Source: Acorus gramineus
Lineage: Eukaryota; Streptophyta; Magnoliopsida; Acorales; Acoraceae
Direction of reading: 5' to 3'
DNA length: 64,000 nt
Assembly (NCBI GenBank): GCA_030737835.1
Contig: CM060848.1
Coordinates: forward strand, 12,508,323-12,572,322
Part shown: piece after piece, positions 37,960-49,139 of the stretch
Numbering within the stretch: position 1 is the stretch's first letter
Layout of the letters: each line of letters starts with the position of its first letter
The notes under the pieces: generated by a model
Told to the model about the DNA's origin: nothing
Databases searched by the model: none
The model's input: the letters and a program-made list of their open reading frames with translations, nothing else
Made by a program: the position numbers and the translations under genes

Positions 37960-38250
37960 CCTGTCATTCATCCCTCTAATTTTATTTATGGGATTTTTAT
38001 TTTTAAGTCCCTGTAAACATGCATATTGAGATCAATCCCTCACTTCTTGATATTTTTTTTTAGTCCCCATATTCAACCGCCTATTTGATTTTTAGTCCCT
38101 CCGTCAAACGTCCGTCCATACACCATTAATTTTTGAAAAATGATTTATTTTTAAGTATCTATAAACTATGTTATTTAGTGATTAGTCTCTTCCTTCTTCA
38201 TATTTTATAGGGACCCATCACTAAATAACATAGTTTACAGGGATTGATCA
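37960..38250. mobile_element. Fold-back / MITE-like element with 'AGTCCCTGTAAAC' ends
   Basis: Left TTTAAGTCCCTGTAAACATG, right the complement of CATAGTTTACAGGGATTGAT. A second inner pair (CTATAAACTATGTTATTTAG and CTAAATAACATAGTTTACAG) forms a hairpin around 38155-38240. Related words occur at 61080-61500. Confidence 0.55.
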
Positions 38251-39166
38251 CATACCTATTTCTATCTTTACCAAGTTGGGCCAGACTTGACCCGTTAACA
38301 GACCTATTTCTACCTTCACCAAGTTGGGCTGTCTAGAGACGTGAACCATGGGCTTACCATGAGCCACGAAAAGTCCACGACAGCCCTAGAACCCTTTAGC
38401 GGCCAAAACTGAAGAGCCCCTTTCAAACTTCAAAATTGCGTCTCGCAGCGGGGGCAACTGTTTGTCCCGATGTCACTCATTTCGAATATTTTAATCCATC
38501 TTCAAGTAATCACGTTTCACAAAACCGAGGAATATGTGCCCTCAACCCCTCATCACTTGCATATATGCTCTTTTTTTTTTTTATAATCGGTGCACGTGCC
38601 CCCCATTTTAATAAAACCACACGGGCCTTTGTGTCAAGCATTTCTTTAATCTCTGATTTTTTTTTTCCCATGTCTCCCAAAACAATGCTGCATCTCAACC
38701 ATCCATTTCTGAACCACTACTGTTTGAGATTTTTTTATTTATTCAAATTTTGAATAGACCGTTGGTCAAGTAATTTGTTTAAAAATAAATTTAACGTTAG
38801 GTGATTGGAAGAAGTGTACCAATGTCATGTTTAGAGGAGAGTCTGCTACCCATTTTTTAAATAAAAAAATTTACAGTTTAATCAAAAGTTATAGATATTA
38901 TTTTATACAAAAAATAATAATAACTAGTGTTTTTTAAAGATAAGTAGAGAGGTACTTTCTTATAAAATTATTTTTAAATCCAATTTTTTTTAAAAAAAAA
39001 AACTAACACCAAAGGATTTGTTATGTATTTATTTAACAATATAACAATCATTTATGCAATTCTTTTACGGTACAAAATATTGTTTAATTTAAAAATACAT
39101 ATGTATCCAATGAAATGCATAAAATAAAAGAAAATGAGGATATTAAAATGATTGAACATACATGGG
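38251..39166. other. Intergenic, no gene seen
   Basis: Mixed sequence. A direct repeat of ACCAAGTTGGGC occurs at about 38270 and 38318. A 105-codon plus frame at 38436-38753 has no recognisable domain. Confidence 0.45.
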
Positions 39167-39402
39167 ATGATTGTCCTTAAAACAATGAATAATATTTTAT
39201 CACAACATCAAATAATCATTGAATAACCATTTCAGAGTATATCCATGATTTATCAAAACAATTTTATACCTAGATAGAAACATGATTGTCCTTTAAATAA
39301 TGAATAATATTTTATCACAACATCAGATAATTATTAAATAACCATCTCACCCAAAGTATTTCCAAGAATAATCAAAACAAATTTTTATATAGATAGAAAC
39401 AC
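39167..39402. repeat. Two-copy tandem repeat, ~115 bp unit
   Basis: ATGATTGTCCTTAAAACAAT starts copy 1 (39167-39281) and ATGATTGTCCTTTAAATAAT starts copy 2 (39282 to about 39402). Shared blocks include GAATAATATTTTATCACAAC, ATAACCAT and TAGATAGAAACA. Divergence suggests an old duplication. Confidence 0.75.
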
Positions 39403-40261
39403 TTGGATTTTTAGTATAAACCAATGAGTATGTCCAGTTTGGGCGAGAGGACTAGGACCCATCAATCCATTCAATGGATGGGCTCTTACTTTATGAGGGA
39501 TGTTTGTAGTAGGGTCCACATTTGCTGTAGATTATTACATAATTTAGCAATGCTGGAGCCAACAAATCCCATCCATGCGGCTAGCCTCCACAATAAATAT
39601 CTGTCTTTGTTAGATGTATATATTCATACCAAATTTCGTTTCATCATTGAATGATTTTTATATAAATATATATGGACCATGTTACACTCAATTTTTTTTT
39701 TATAATAGTCATGCATATCTTGTAAGTAAATTTCATCTATTATATCGAGATATATCTCATTGAATTTTTTTTCTTTAGATTTTAATAAATATATCATTTA
39801 ATTCATTTGATTATATAAAATATATATTTTATTAGATGAGATATATAATTTTAAAAAAATAAAAACATGTGCAATATGCGTTTGAAATATAAAATGAATT
39901 AGATGTAATATTTTCCAATATATATAGTCTAAAAGTTAAAATGAGCAATCAATAAAAAAAAGATGTTAGGAACAATCATTCTTGTGGTCACTTTGTAGTG
40001 CCCAATGATATTTTAATTTTTTTATAATATATATTTGTCTAATAAAATTCAAATTCTACAATAATAGCAAAGTATATAATCTATTAAATTGAATGCGTTT
40101 CTTTTTACATTCATAATTCTACAATAATAGCAAAATACATAATCTAGTATATATTTGTCTATTAAGGTTCACAATCTTAATGAACTTTTTTTTAATCGTG
40201 TATCCAATCCACTGGTGTCTCTTCCGTTCCATCATGTTATAAGATATTTTGCATTTTAAGG
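39403..40261. other. Intergenic with MITE family B fragment
   Basis: About 39684-39905 starts TGTTACACTCAATTTTTTTT and resembles the reverse orientation of MITE family B ends. At 40040-40160 ATTCTACAATAATAGCAAA occurs twice, a small duplication. No gene. Confidence 0.45.
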
Positions 40262-40275
40262 GTTCCCTTACAACT

Positions 40276-41383
40276 TTTTTTGGCGCGGTGTGGTTGACGA
40301 GAGTAAGAGCCCTTACTTATTAGACTAGGATTCAATGTGCCGAAGCAAGAAGAAGGGCGGGCTAGGGATCCTAAACCTGCGTGACATGAACTGAGCTCTT
40401 CTCGCCAAGTGGGTATGGAGATGGCTACAAGGCAGTAATGCAGTTTGGTACGGTTCGTGCGGGAGAGATATGGAGGGGTGAGCTTAGGTGATAGAAGATG
40501 GCCCACCATTGGCGCGCGGACTTCGCCATCGTGTAAGGCGATCTTCGCAGACCGCGTTGAGCTACTCCAGAGCATGGCATGGCAGGTCGAGAACGGTGCA
40601 TCCATTCACTTTTGGCAGGACAATTGGAGCGGCGATGGTGCGCTCCAGTGTGTAGCCCCAGATGTTCATTGGATAGCGCAAAACAAAGATGGTTCCTTGG
40701 CCGAGTTATACGGGGCGTCGGGGATCATGGGGTCTAGGTCCTTGGCAATCACCAGAGCGCGCATGTCGTCCGAGGAGACCACTCAATATGCTTTGGTTCT
40801 GGCAAAGATGGAAACAGTGCAACTTGCCCCTGACACTCCAGACGTGTTGGTCTGGAGGACGCATCCAAAGGGAGTCTATACCGTCAAGGAGGGATATCAC
40901 TGGTGGCGTCGAAACTATACGGGCACCCCATCTATCATCAACAAAGTGACTCAGATCTGGCTCCCAAAGATACCACTTAAAATCAAGGTCTTCATGTGGT
41001 TGTTCTACCTCGAGCGCTTGCTCACCATGACATATCGGGCCAAGTGGGATCCGGCGTCTCTGACTACATGCATCATGTGCGCAGAGGAGCCCGAGACGAT
41101 CGGCCACATTTTTTGCCAATGCAAGATCTCCAGGCAGCTATGGGTGGCGGTGCGTGCAAACACGGGGCTATCCTTCAATTTTGTTTCAATGGAGGAACTT
41201 TGGCGAGCCGGGAAAGACTTGAACACGGTAAGAGACAAAAGTAGCACCGCTCGCATTACACAGTCGATAGTTCCTGCGGTGGTTTGGTCCATCTGGCTTA
41301 CCAAGAACGCCGCTCTATTTCGTGGTACTCGAGTATACTGGGAGAATATGTGGGAGCACTTCTGCTGCTGCGTCAGAGACTAG
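40276..41383 (+). pseudogene. LINE reverse-transcriptase C-terminal fragment (zf-RVT), disrupted
   Basis: Upstream part FWRGVVDESKSPYLLD, then GGLGILNLRDMN and LLAKWVWRWLQG, interrupted by stops near 40325 and 40390. After a frameshift near 40450 a 312-codon open frame follows: HFWQDNWSGDG, YTVKEGYHWWRR, IWLPKIPLKIKVFMWLFYLE, CIMC, HIFCQC, SIVPAVVWSIWLTKN. C-terminal zinc-finger-like region intact; polymerase core absent. Confidence 0.85.
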
Positions 41384-41631
41384 GAGCGCTTCATGGCCGG
41401 AGCAAGGGAGGTGAATTTTCAAAACGGGCGCATGACGATCACGGAGTAGCAGGATGGCGATGACGGCCTATGATCCGGGTTAGATTCCTCTTTTAACCAG
41501 GATTCGGCCGTCAGGACCTCCGCTTTGTATTTTTTCTTTCTTTTTCCATATCTTCTCACCCCATCAAAATTGTACTTCAAAATCAGAAATGAAATCGTGA
41601 TAGCTATTTCTATCTTTTTCAAAAAAAAAAA
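40276..41631 (+). mobile_element. 5'-truncated LINE (copy 3)
   Basis: Target duplication GTTCCCTTACAACT (40262-40275) and GTTCCTTGCAACT (41632-41644), alike apart from one indel and one substitution. Ends in eleven A (41621-41631). The 1,356-bp body encodes the last part of the LINE polyprotein and has a frame different in sequence from copy 2, so it is a separate lineage of the same type. Confidence 0.84.
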
Positions 41632-41746
41632 GTTCCTTGCAACTACCATTTAAGAAAATAAAAAATAAAAAGACCAAATATACTTTCAAAAATGATCCAA
41701 ATTCAATGTGCTTTAATGCGCACCTGCTTTTTGTTGTTTTAAAATT

Positions 41747-42023
41747 GGATAATGTTACGTCCAGTCCCATTTTCAGCCTCAATTCCACTCTACATATGTT
41801 TTGAATTTTTTAAAAATAGCATACCTCATATAATAAGGTACATGATTTTATAAAAAATGAAACATATACTTCAATGAATTGCATGAATGCATTTATAAAA
41901 AATGTAAAAAAATTCTTTTGAAACATATATCTTGTTAACGTGAGCATGTGCGTCGATAGAAATCTATCGACGCATACAGGGCTGGAATTGGAGCTGGAAA
42001 TGGATCTGAGTGTAACAGTGCCC
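41747..42023 (+). mobile_element. MITE family B, reference copy with 9-bp target duplication
   Basis: Perfect TTTAAAATT at 41738-41746 and 42024-42032. Termini GGATAATGTTACGTCCAGTC and the complement of GAGTGTAACAGTGCCC; inside them CCATTTTCAGC and GCTGGAAATGG also pair. 277 bp, no coding capacity. A hairpin CGATAGAAATCTATCG lies near 41954. A 9-bp duplication points to Mutator-type mobilisation. Confidence 0.85.
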
Positions 42024-42032
42024 TTTAAAATT

Positions 42033-43539
42033 TGAATAATAATATCTTAACCATTATTGACCATTATTATTTGAATAATAGTGTGATTATTTCTCTGTTT
42101 TTCCAATTTCAAATACAAATGAACGTGTCCTATATTAATTGTTTCTATCTGTGTTACTTATGTATGTAGTTATTATATGTGTGGAATAACTCCTATTCTG
42201 ATTTTATTCTCAATGAATTGTCAATTTTTTCAAGCCATGCAAGGCAACCTCCATACAAGGCAATCAATTTGACAATTTGAGTTTCTAAATGTATACATTG
42301 TAAAACCAAAGTAAATGCACCTCAGAATTATGGGTTTTGTATTTTTATTCCAATTTTTTTATTCCTCATTATTATTTTCCAATTTAATTACGGAGATAAC
42401 TTCTATACATTTCTTCCAATAGATTTATTATTAATAACTCAAGTTCTTCACTACCAAGTAAGAGCACGTCAGTCAATTTCAATATCAGTAACTTGCATCA
42501 TCTACAACTATGAGAGAGTGTGACTATATATATATGTTGACGCATGCATGATTTTCTTGAATAACCAAATTTATTTACAGGAAAAATACATTCTGATATG
42601 ATGCTTGATATATGGACATTCAAAATATTTGATCATTGAGAGTTTTGGTATTTCTTAGGCTTTCATTGTTATTATTTTGAAAATCTCAATATATTGTTGA
42701 TAGATGATCAATCTGACTACTGACAGTTATATCAATTTATAAGAGATTATATGGCTTTCTGGTTTTCTTGATTATTATGTTCATGGTCACAGGGGAATCC
42801 TCTAAGTCTGTTTACAAATTTATTTATATAGGTTATTCATGGAAGAAAACTTTTACATCAAATGATAGGGTAATAAATTTATTATCATTGTTACTATTAT
42901 TTTTTCCATAACCGCTACCATACGAGTAATAGCTAACAAAGGTACACAAGACATGGTCCTAACTAACTGATTGTATTCATTCCAGTGGAGTCTTTTTCAT
43001 CATCCCATGTCATAAGATATTTTGATTTTCTACATTTTCATTAAAAAGCATTGTTACACTCAATCTTTTTTTATTAATCTAAATACAATCTTATAATATA
43101 CCTTGTTATCCATATCTACTAATTATAATGATATATATATCTCATTAAAATTTTTTTATATTTTTAATAAAGGATACCATTCAATTCAATGAAACATATA
43201 CTTCACAATTTCATATAAAAACATACCCCGTTTTATGAATTTTTTTTTTAAAAAAATAAAAACATAGATAGATAATGTTTGATTATTTCTTACATCTCCT
43301 AAATTTAAAAATAAAATACAAAAAAGCCACATACACAAAAACAATAAAATCCAGGCCGACATCCACCACCATCCTCCCCTTATCTTTAATCATGTCTCCT
43401 CCCGTGGACTTCCATTTGCATCACTCGTCCTTTTTGCTTAAACAAATTATATAAAAAATAAAAACGACAATGATAAAAATTTGAATTCCACGGTACAGCG
43501 AACACTGCAGCCTCCATGAGACCGAGATTCCTGTGCTGT
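42033..43539. other. PIN1 upstream region
   Basis: AT-rich 5' flank. About 43046-43262 resembles a reversed MITE family B end (TTGTTACACTCAATC). From about 43340 the sequence becomes C-richer toward the promoter. No other gene. Confidence 0.5.
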
Positions 43540-43547
43540 TATTTAAA
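43540..43547 (+). promoter_or_regulatory. TATA-like box of PIN1
   Basis: TATTTAAA, 410 bp before the start codon, followed by a CA/CT-rich leader. Predicted transcription start near 43570-43575. This gives a leader of about 385 nt with two short upstream ORFs. Confidence 0.5.
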
Positions 43548-43763
43548 GCAGAAAGAAACACACACGCCACTCTATCCCACTCTCAACATCATCAGCTGAA
43601 GTCCCTAACCCCACCACCCAAAACAAAATTTGTTTATTCTCAAATCCCTCGAGAAAGTTAGAGCTCCCACTATTAAAATTATCCTCCCGACACACACACA
43701 CATACATACAAGAGAGAGAGAGGGGAGGAAAAAAAAAAAAAAGATAAGGAAGAGAGAGAATCC

Positions 43764-43787
43764 ATGCATTGGAGACAGGGAGGGTAG
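43764..43787 (+). promoter_or_regulatory. Upstream ORF 1 in the PIN1 leader
   Basis: ATG, six further codons and TAG (peptide MHWRQGG), within the predicted 5' leader. Could reduce initiation at PIN1. Depends on transcription starting upstream of it. Confidence 0.45.
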
Positions 43788-43870
43788 CGCGCAACTTTCA
43801 AAACCCACCACCACCACCACTGCCATCATCACCACCACTACTACTACCTCACCAAACTAATAGTCCTTTC

Positions 43871-43927
43871 ATGTCCACCTTCATTTCTTCCATCTCAAAC
43901 CAATTCATCACAACCACAAAACACTGA
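43871..43927 (+). promoter_or_regulatory. Upstream ORF 2 in the PIN1 leader
   Basis: Eighteen codons plus stop ([18 protein letters not shown]), ending 29 nt before the PIN1 start. The spacing would favour reduced main-ORF initiation if it is translated. No conservation evidence available. Confidence 0.45.
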
Positions 43928-43956
43928 GCGAAACAAAGAAGAAGAAGAAGAAGAAG

Positions 43957-46202
43957 ATGATAAGCTGGGAGGACTTCTACCACGTGATGACGGCGATGGT
44001 GCCGTTATACGTGGCGATGATCCTCGCCTACGGTTCGGTGAAGTGGTGGGGAATTTTCACACCGAACCAATGCTCCGGCATCAACCGCTTCGTCGCCCTC
44101 TTCGCCGTCCCCCTCCTCTCGTTCCACTTCATCTCCTCCAATGACCCGTATTCGATGAACTTCCACTTCATCGCCGCCGACACCCTTCAGAAGCTCATAA
44201 TACTGGCACTCCTCGCCGTCTGGACCTGGACCAGCAAAAAAGGCTGTCTGGAATGGACAATCACGCTCTTCTCCCTCTCGACCCTCCCCAACACCCTCGT
44301 CATGGGCATCCCCCTCTTAAAGGGCATGTACGGCGACTACTCCGGCAGCCTCATGGTGCAGATCGTGGTGCTCCAGTGCATCATCTGGTACACCCTCATG
44401 CTCTTCCTCTTCGAGTACCGCGGCGCGAGGATCCTCATCACCGAACAGTTCCCCGGCATCAACGCCGCCTCCATCGCCTCCATCGCCGTCGACTCCGACG
44501 TCGTCTCCCTCGACGGCCGCGAGGCCCTCCAGGCCGAGGCGGAGGTCAAGGAGGACGGGAGGCTCCACGTCACCGTCCGGAGGTCGAACGCCTCCAGGTC
44601 CGATTTGTTCTCCAGGAGGTCGATTGGGGTGTCCGGGGCCACGCCGAGGCCGTCCAACCTCACAAACGCCGAGATCTACTCGCTCCAGTCGTCGCGGAAC
44701 CCGACGCCGAGGGGGTCGAGCTTCAACCACTCCGACTTCTACTCCATGGTCGGGGGGAGGGGGTCCAACTTCGGGTCGGCGGATGTGTTCGGTCCGGTTG
44801 TGTCGTCGAGGGGACCGACGCCGAGGCCGTCCAATTTCGAGGAGGAATCGAAGCAGCAGAGGAGGAATTACCCGGCTCCGAACCCTGGTATCTTCTCCCC
44901 AACCGCGGGTTCGAGGAAGATAAACAGTCAGGCCGGGCACAAGATGAAGGCGATGGAGGAGGGGACGAAGGACCTCCACATGTTCGTCTGGAGCTCCAGC
45001 GCTTCCCCCGTCTCCGACGTCTTTGGGGGGGCGAATCAGGATGTCAGAGTCGCCACCGCCGCCGCTACTAAAAGTAGTAACAGTTCTTCTCCTTTTTTGG
45101 GTTTTTTCTTTTTTGTTTGTTACGGTGATTATTGATTGATTGATTGGAAAATCAGTTGGAGATGAGGGAGAAGGGCATGAAGAGTACGCGGTCGATCGGG
45201 ATGAGTTCAGTTTTGGGAATAGAGAGAACGAGGAGGGTGGTGTGAATGAAGGGAAGGTGGGTGGTGGTGGAGGAGGAGGAGGAGGGAAGGTGACGCCACC
45301 AACGAGTGTGATGACGAGGTTGATCCTTATCATGGTGTGGAGGAAGCTCATCCGTAACCCCAACACATACTCTAGCTTGATTGGGCTCATCTGGTCATTG
45401 ATCTCTTTCAGGTGACAAACATCATCCACTTTGGCATACATACATACATACAGATACAGTCTCATTTCAACATGAATAAATTTAAATGAATATATTGCAG
45501 ATGGCATGTCGAGATGCCGGCGATTGTGGCGAAGTCTATTTCAATACTGTCGGATGCAGGGTTGGGAATGGCCATGTTCAGCTTGGGTCAGTGAAGTAGT
45601 AGTCCTCTCTCTTGATTGATGACTGTTTGTTTAAACCAAAAAAAAAAAAAATGTATATATAACAAAATGGGGGTGTGTTTTTTTTTGTTGGGCTATGGGG
45701 ACAGGGTTGTTCATGGCATTGCAGCCTAGGATCATAGCATGTGGGAATTCGATAGCCACCTACGCCATGGCCGTCAGATTCTTGGTAGGTCCTGCTGTGA
45801 TGGCCGCCGCTTCCATCGTCATAGGCTTGCGTGGTGGCCTCTTACATGTCGCTATAGTACAGGTCTTTCCTTCTTCTCTCTTTCATTCTCTCTCAGATTA
45901 TGCAAAAAAAGTTGATGTGGTCTGACATTGTTATTGCTTGAATCGATAAAAAAAAACAGGCAGCTCTTCCCCAAGGAATTGTTCCCTTCGTGTTTGCAAA
46001 GGAGTACAACCTTCATCCGGACATTCTGAGCACAGCGTGAGTGCTTTCATTATTTCTTTACGCGCCACCTCTGTTTAAGCCAGTATTTGCAAAATCTATT
46101 CATTGATGTTACTTTTTTTTTTTTTTTTTTTGCAGGGTCATATTTGGGATGCTAATTGCACTGCCCATCACTCTTGTTTACTATATTTTGTTGGGTCTGT
46201 GA
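43957..46202 (+). CDS. PIN1: Auxin efflux carrier, PIN1 type
   Basis: Polar auxin exporter of the plasma membrane. Exons: 43957-45073, 45156-45411, 45501-45586, 45705-45862, 45960-46036, 46136-46202; all introns are GT-AG and short (82-118 bp). The product is 586 aa (Arabidopsis PIN1 is 622). N-terminal five-helix block (about 7-155) starts like PIN1 ([20 protein letters not shown]). The hydrophilic loop has three TPRxS phosphosite motifs with Ser233, Ser254 and Ser292, matching Ser231/252/290 of Arabidopsis PIN1, plus [20 protein letters not shown] and DEFSFGNRE. The C-terminal block runs from [20 protein letters not shown] to YYILLGL. ILSTAVIFGM favours PIN1 over PIN3/4/7. The loop is short and has a nine-Gly run. 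Exon 1 is strongly GC-rich. No disruption was seen. Confidence 0.96.
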
Positions 46203-46914
46203 AGCTGGGTGGAGAATGAATTGTGTAATGGGAACTTCAACATGGCTCGAGCTGGGCTGAAAGTTTGACAAGTTTTCAATGAACTGAATTGAGACAATGA
46301 ACTTGTTTTTGTTGTTTGGGGGGGGGGGGGGGTTGTTGCATCCAGAATTTGTTTTTCCTATTGATTCCATTTGAAAAGTTTTGTTGTTTGGGAAATTTTG
46401 TTTGGATGATGAACAGTGGTGAACATAAATGCTTCTATATGAAATGTAATGTTTGGACGGGAAGAAAGGAAAAGCATATTCAGAATGGCATTAAAAGAAA
46501 AAAAGAAAAAAACAAATTTGTTTCTCTTTCTTCATTATTATTATAGTCGTCAGTTGTCCCTGTTTTCACTGTTTCTGATTGTGATTGTTCCTGCTCTGTA
46601 TAATAGTTTCACACGGATAAAGAAAGACATGTGATGTATTTATTGATTCGAGCATAGTGGAACTCTACCTAAAAATGGAGAGTTTGGATTCTCTCTGTCA
46701 AACTGTCAAAGACATTGACTTCCTTGTAACAACCAACAAGGGGTTTTACCTATGTGGCCAAAAAAAAAAAAATCTTCTAAATTTGCCCCTCATTTTGTGG
46801 TAATATTTACCTGCTTTATTGTTTTTGCACTGCGCTCTGATTTGCTGATACAAAGAAAGCATGTTTCCTAGGCACAGAGAATTTGATCCTCAAAAAGGAT
46901 ATCCAAGATAATTT
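46203..46914 (+). other. PIN1 3' region
   Basis: Probable 3' UTR and downstream DNA. A 15-G run (46318-46332) lies 115 bp after the stop. AATGTAATG near 46443 may be part of a poly(A) signal region, not proven. Nothing else. Confidence 0.45.
46318..46332 (+). repeat. Poly(G) run in the PIN1 3' region
   Basis: Fifteen consecutive G after a T-rich stretch. Prone to length polymorphism and sequencing error. Confidence 0.85.
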
Positions 46915-48352
46915 TGTTGGAGAGTTAAATCAAACTTGGATAAGTCAAAGTCATTGTCTTAAAAAATGAAGACTCATCAAGTAGGTCACTGAGAATCCGA
47001 AGTATTATCTTGATAAGTGAAGCAAGTATAATATTTAATATATTGAGAATGTAAAACCTTGTCCATTGAGTTAAAGGGTTATTCTCATGTTTCTGGTTCT
47101 TATGTATCTAAAATCTACATGTACATGCTATATAATATAATATCATCATGGTAATGATGGTAATGATGTGTTGAATTAATGAAGTGAGAATTAAAAAATA
47201 GAGAGTGATTTCATATTTAAATTTTTTCCTCACTCCCTTGCTAGCTCTTCATACACCTCTTATTCCTTTGTTGCTCCTACAAATGGTTATCTCTGCATCA
47301 ATTCATATTTTGAGAAGAATATTTTTTTTAAATGTACTTATGAGCATACCCCCTACACCATAGGTGATTTGCAAGGAAGTCTCATGGTTATAAGTCTTTT
47401 GATGATCTCTTTTAATTTTCATCATAAATAATTTAAAAATGATAAATGCCTGTAAGCTCTCTAAGAAAAAAGAAGGAGATGGGGGAGCTACATCATTTTC
47501 TTGGCATTGAAGAGGTTCAAGATGGAGAATGTAAATTCGTTGTCAATTCCATTCATGAGAAGCTTAAAATTATAGAAAGATGATGAATGCAAGCTTGTTA
47601 ACTCTACCATGTTCTGAAGCTTGATTGACAACTTGATGTATTTAACAGCTACAAGGCCATATATATATTTTGTATGTAGTGAGTTTGGTGAGTAGATTCA
47701 TGGAAAAAACCATACTCAAATCATTGGGAAGTAACAAGAAGAATTCTACAGTAACCATTGATCATGAAATTTTTCTATCAAGCAAATCTTTCAAATAATC
47801 TTGTTGGATACATCGGCAGTAACCTGGCGGGAAGTGTCGGTTACAGCAAAAGCACTTTTGGCTATGTCTTAAGTTTAGGAAGAAAAATTATATCATGGAT
47901 GTCTAATAAACAAGTTATTGCAATCTCTACCACATAGGCTAAGTACATCGCTACTTGGTTTGCATAATGTCAGCCTATGGGTGCAATGAATTCTTGAAAA
48001 GTCTTAAACACAAGTAAAATTGTCCAACAATTCTATTTTGTGACTAGTTCTATAATTTTGGTGGCCAAGGATTCTACCACATGCGACATTATTTCCTAAG
48101 GGAGCTTGTGAAATAAGGAATCATCCATATTCCAAAATAGAAGAACAATTGGTGAACAAATTTACAAAACCACTCGACAGGACAAGTCTTCAAAAATGAT
48201 GTAGGGAGTTTGGGAGTCAAAAGTAAAATTGGTTTACAAGCATTGTTGGAACATTAAACCAAATTTGGAGAAGTCAAGGCCATTATCTGGGAAGATAAGA
48301 CTCATCAAGTGTGTTCATTGACAACCCAAAAGTATTATCTTAAACATTGAAG
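46915..48352 (+). mobile_element. Internally deleted Copia retrotransposon
   Basis: TGTTGGAGAGTTAAATCAAA (46915) and TGTTGGAACATTAAACCAAA (48244) begin two similar segments of about 108 bp, taken as the starts of the 5' and 3' LTRs. Between them lie a Copia reverse-transcriptase end (HFLGIEEV near 47490, RFMEKPYSNHWEVTRRIL near 47690) and an RNase H segment (VGYIGSNLAGSVGYSKSTFG, then ISWMSNKQVIAIS, about 47800-47940) with frameshifts and stops. Gag, protease and integrase are absent. The 3' LTR limit is not defined. Confidence 0.72.
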
Positions 48353-48494
48353 TCTACTCGCCTACATCTGAGCTTGATTGGGAAGATAGCCACAATTTGA
48401 GGAACAGTTAAACTTCTAGAGAATCTCCAACATATATTAAATTGCAGGCTTTGACTGGCAACCTTTGAACGACATTTGCACAAATAGTGGAGCC

Positions 48495-49139
48495 TAGGCC
48501 TGTCAATGAGTCGGATTCTAGTAGGATCAGGGTGACCCAGAGCCCACTCGAAATATGGTTCATTGTGTTCGGGGCTTGTCCAGAACCCAATGGACCCTGG
48601 ACAAAACTGGACTTAGCAAACCTGGGTTTGCACAATACATAGACGCGGAGATGGGGTGGTGTTATGAATATCACTAGTAATTGGAGAACAATATATTGAA
48701 GAAAATCATAAGAACCAAGACTTTCAACTTCAATAGAGAGACATAGATGGGGGAGGGAGATCAGGCGATGTAGAGGCTTTCGTAATGGGTGAAGAGGGAG
48801 ATCCAGGAACGGAGATGAAGCAACCGGTGGTCCTTATAATCTTATGGGAGTGTGAGAATTTTTGGTCTTTATGATGAGTGCTTCTATGCCCAAATGGTGG
48901 GTGTCACTCTTTCATATGATGGGGCTTATAAATGGACTACTAAAATATGAGTGTTACAGAGTTAATTGGGTCCATGAGAATGGGTTAAGGTGGTCCCGGA
49001 CCAGACTCGATTTCTCAAATGGGTTAGCAAAATTCTCGTCTATACAGGGACCCGTAGTTGTGGGGCTTCATGGCTTTTATCGAGCTGGTTCCAAGTTAGT
49101 TCTAGACTTCGAGGTCAAATCTGACCCATTGATCAAGTA
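48495..49139. mobile_element. Degraded hAT-like element
   Basis: Starts TAGGCCTGTCAATGAGTCGG, and near the right end TCTGACCCATTGATCAAGTA is its worn complement. Contains GACCC-rich words at both sides. No 8-bp duplication was recognised. Confidence 0.5.

Noticed and set aside
38436-38753. 105-codon plus-strand frame
   Set aside because: Contains a poly(T)-encoded Phe run and no domain; composition equals the surrounding intergenic DNA.
44253-45507. Long frames on both strands (up to 396 codons) overlapping PIN1 exon 1
   Set aside because: Caused by high GC and third-position bias of PIN1. The text is Arg/Pro/His low complexity, and the real frame has full PIN1 homology.
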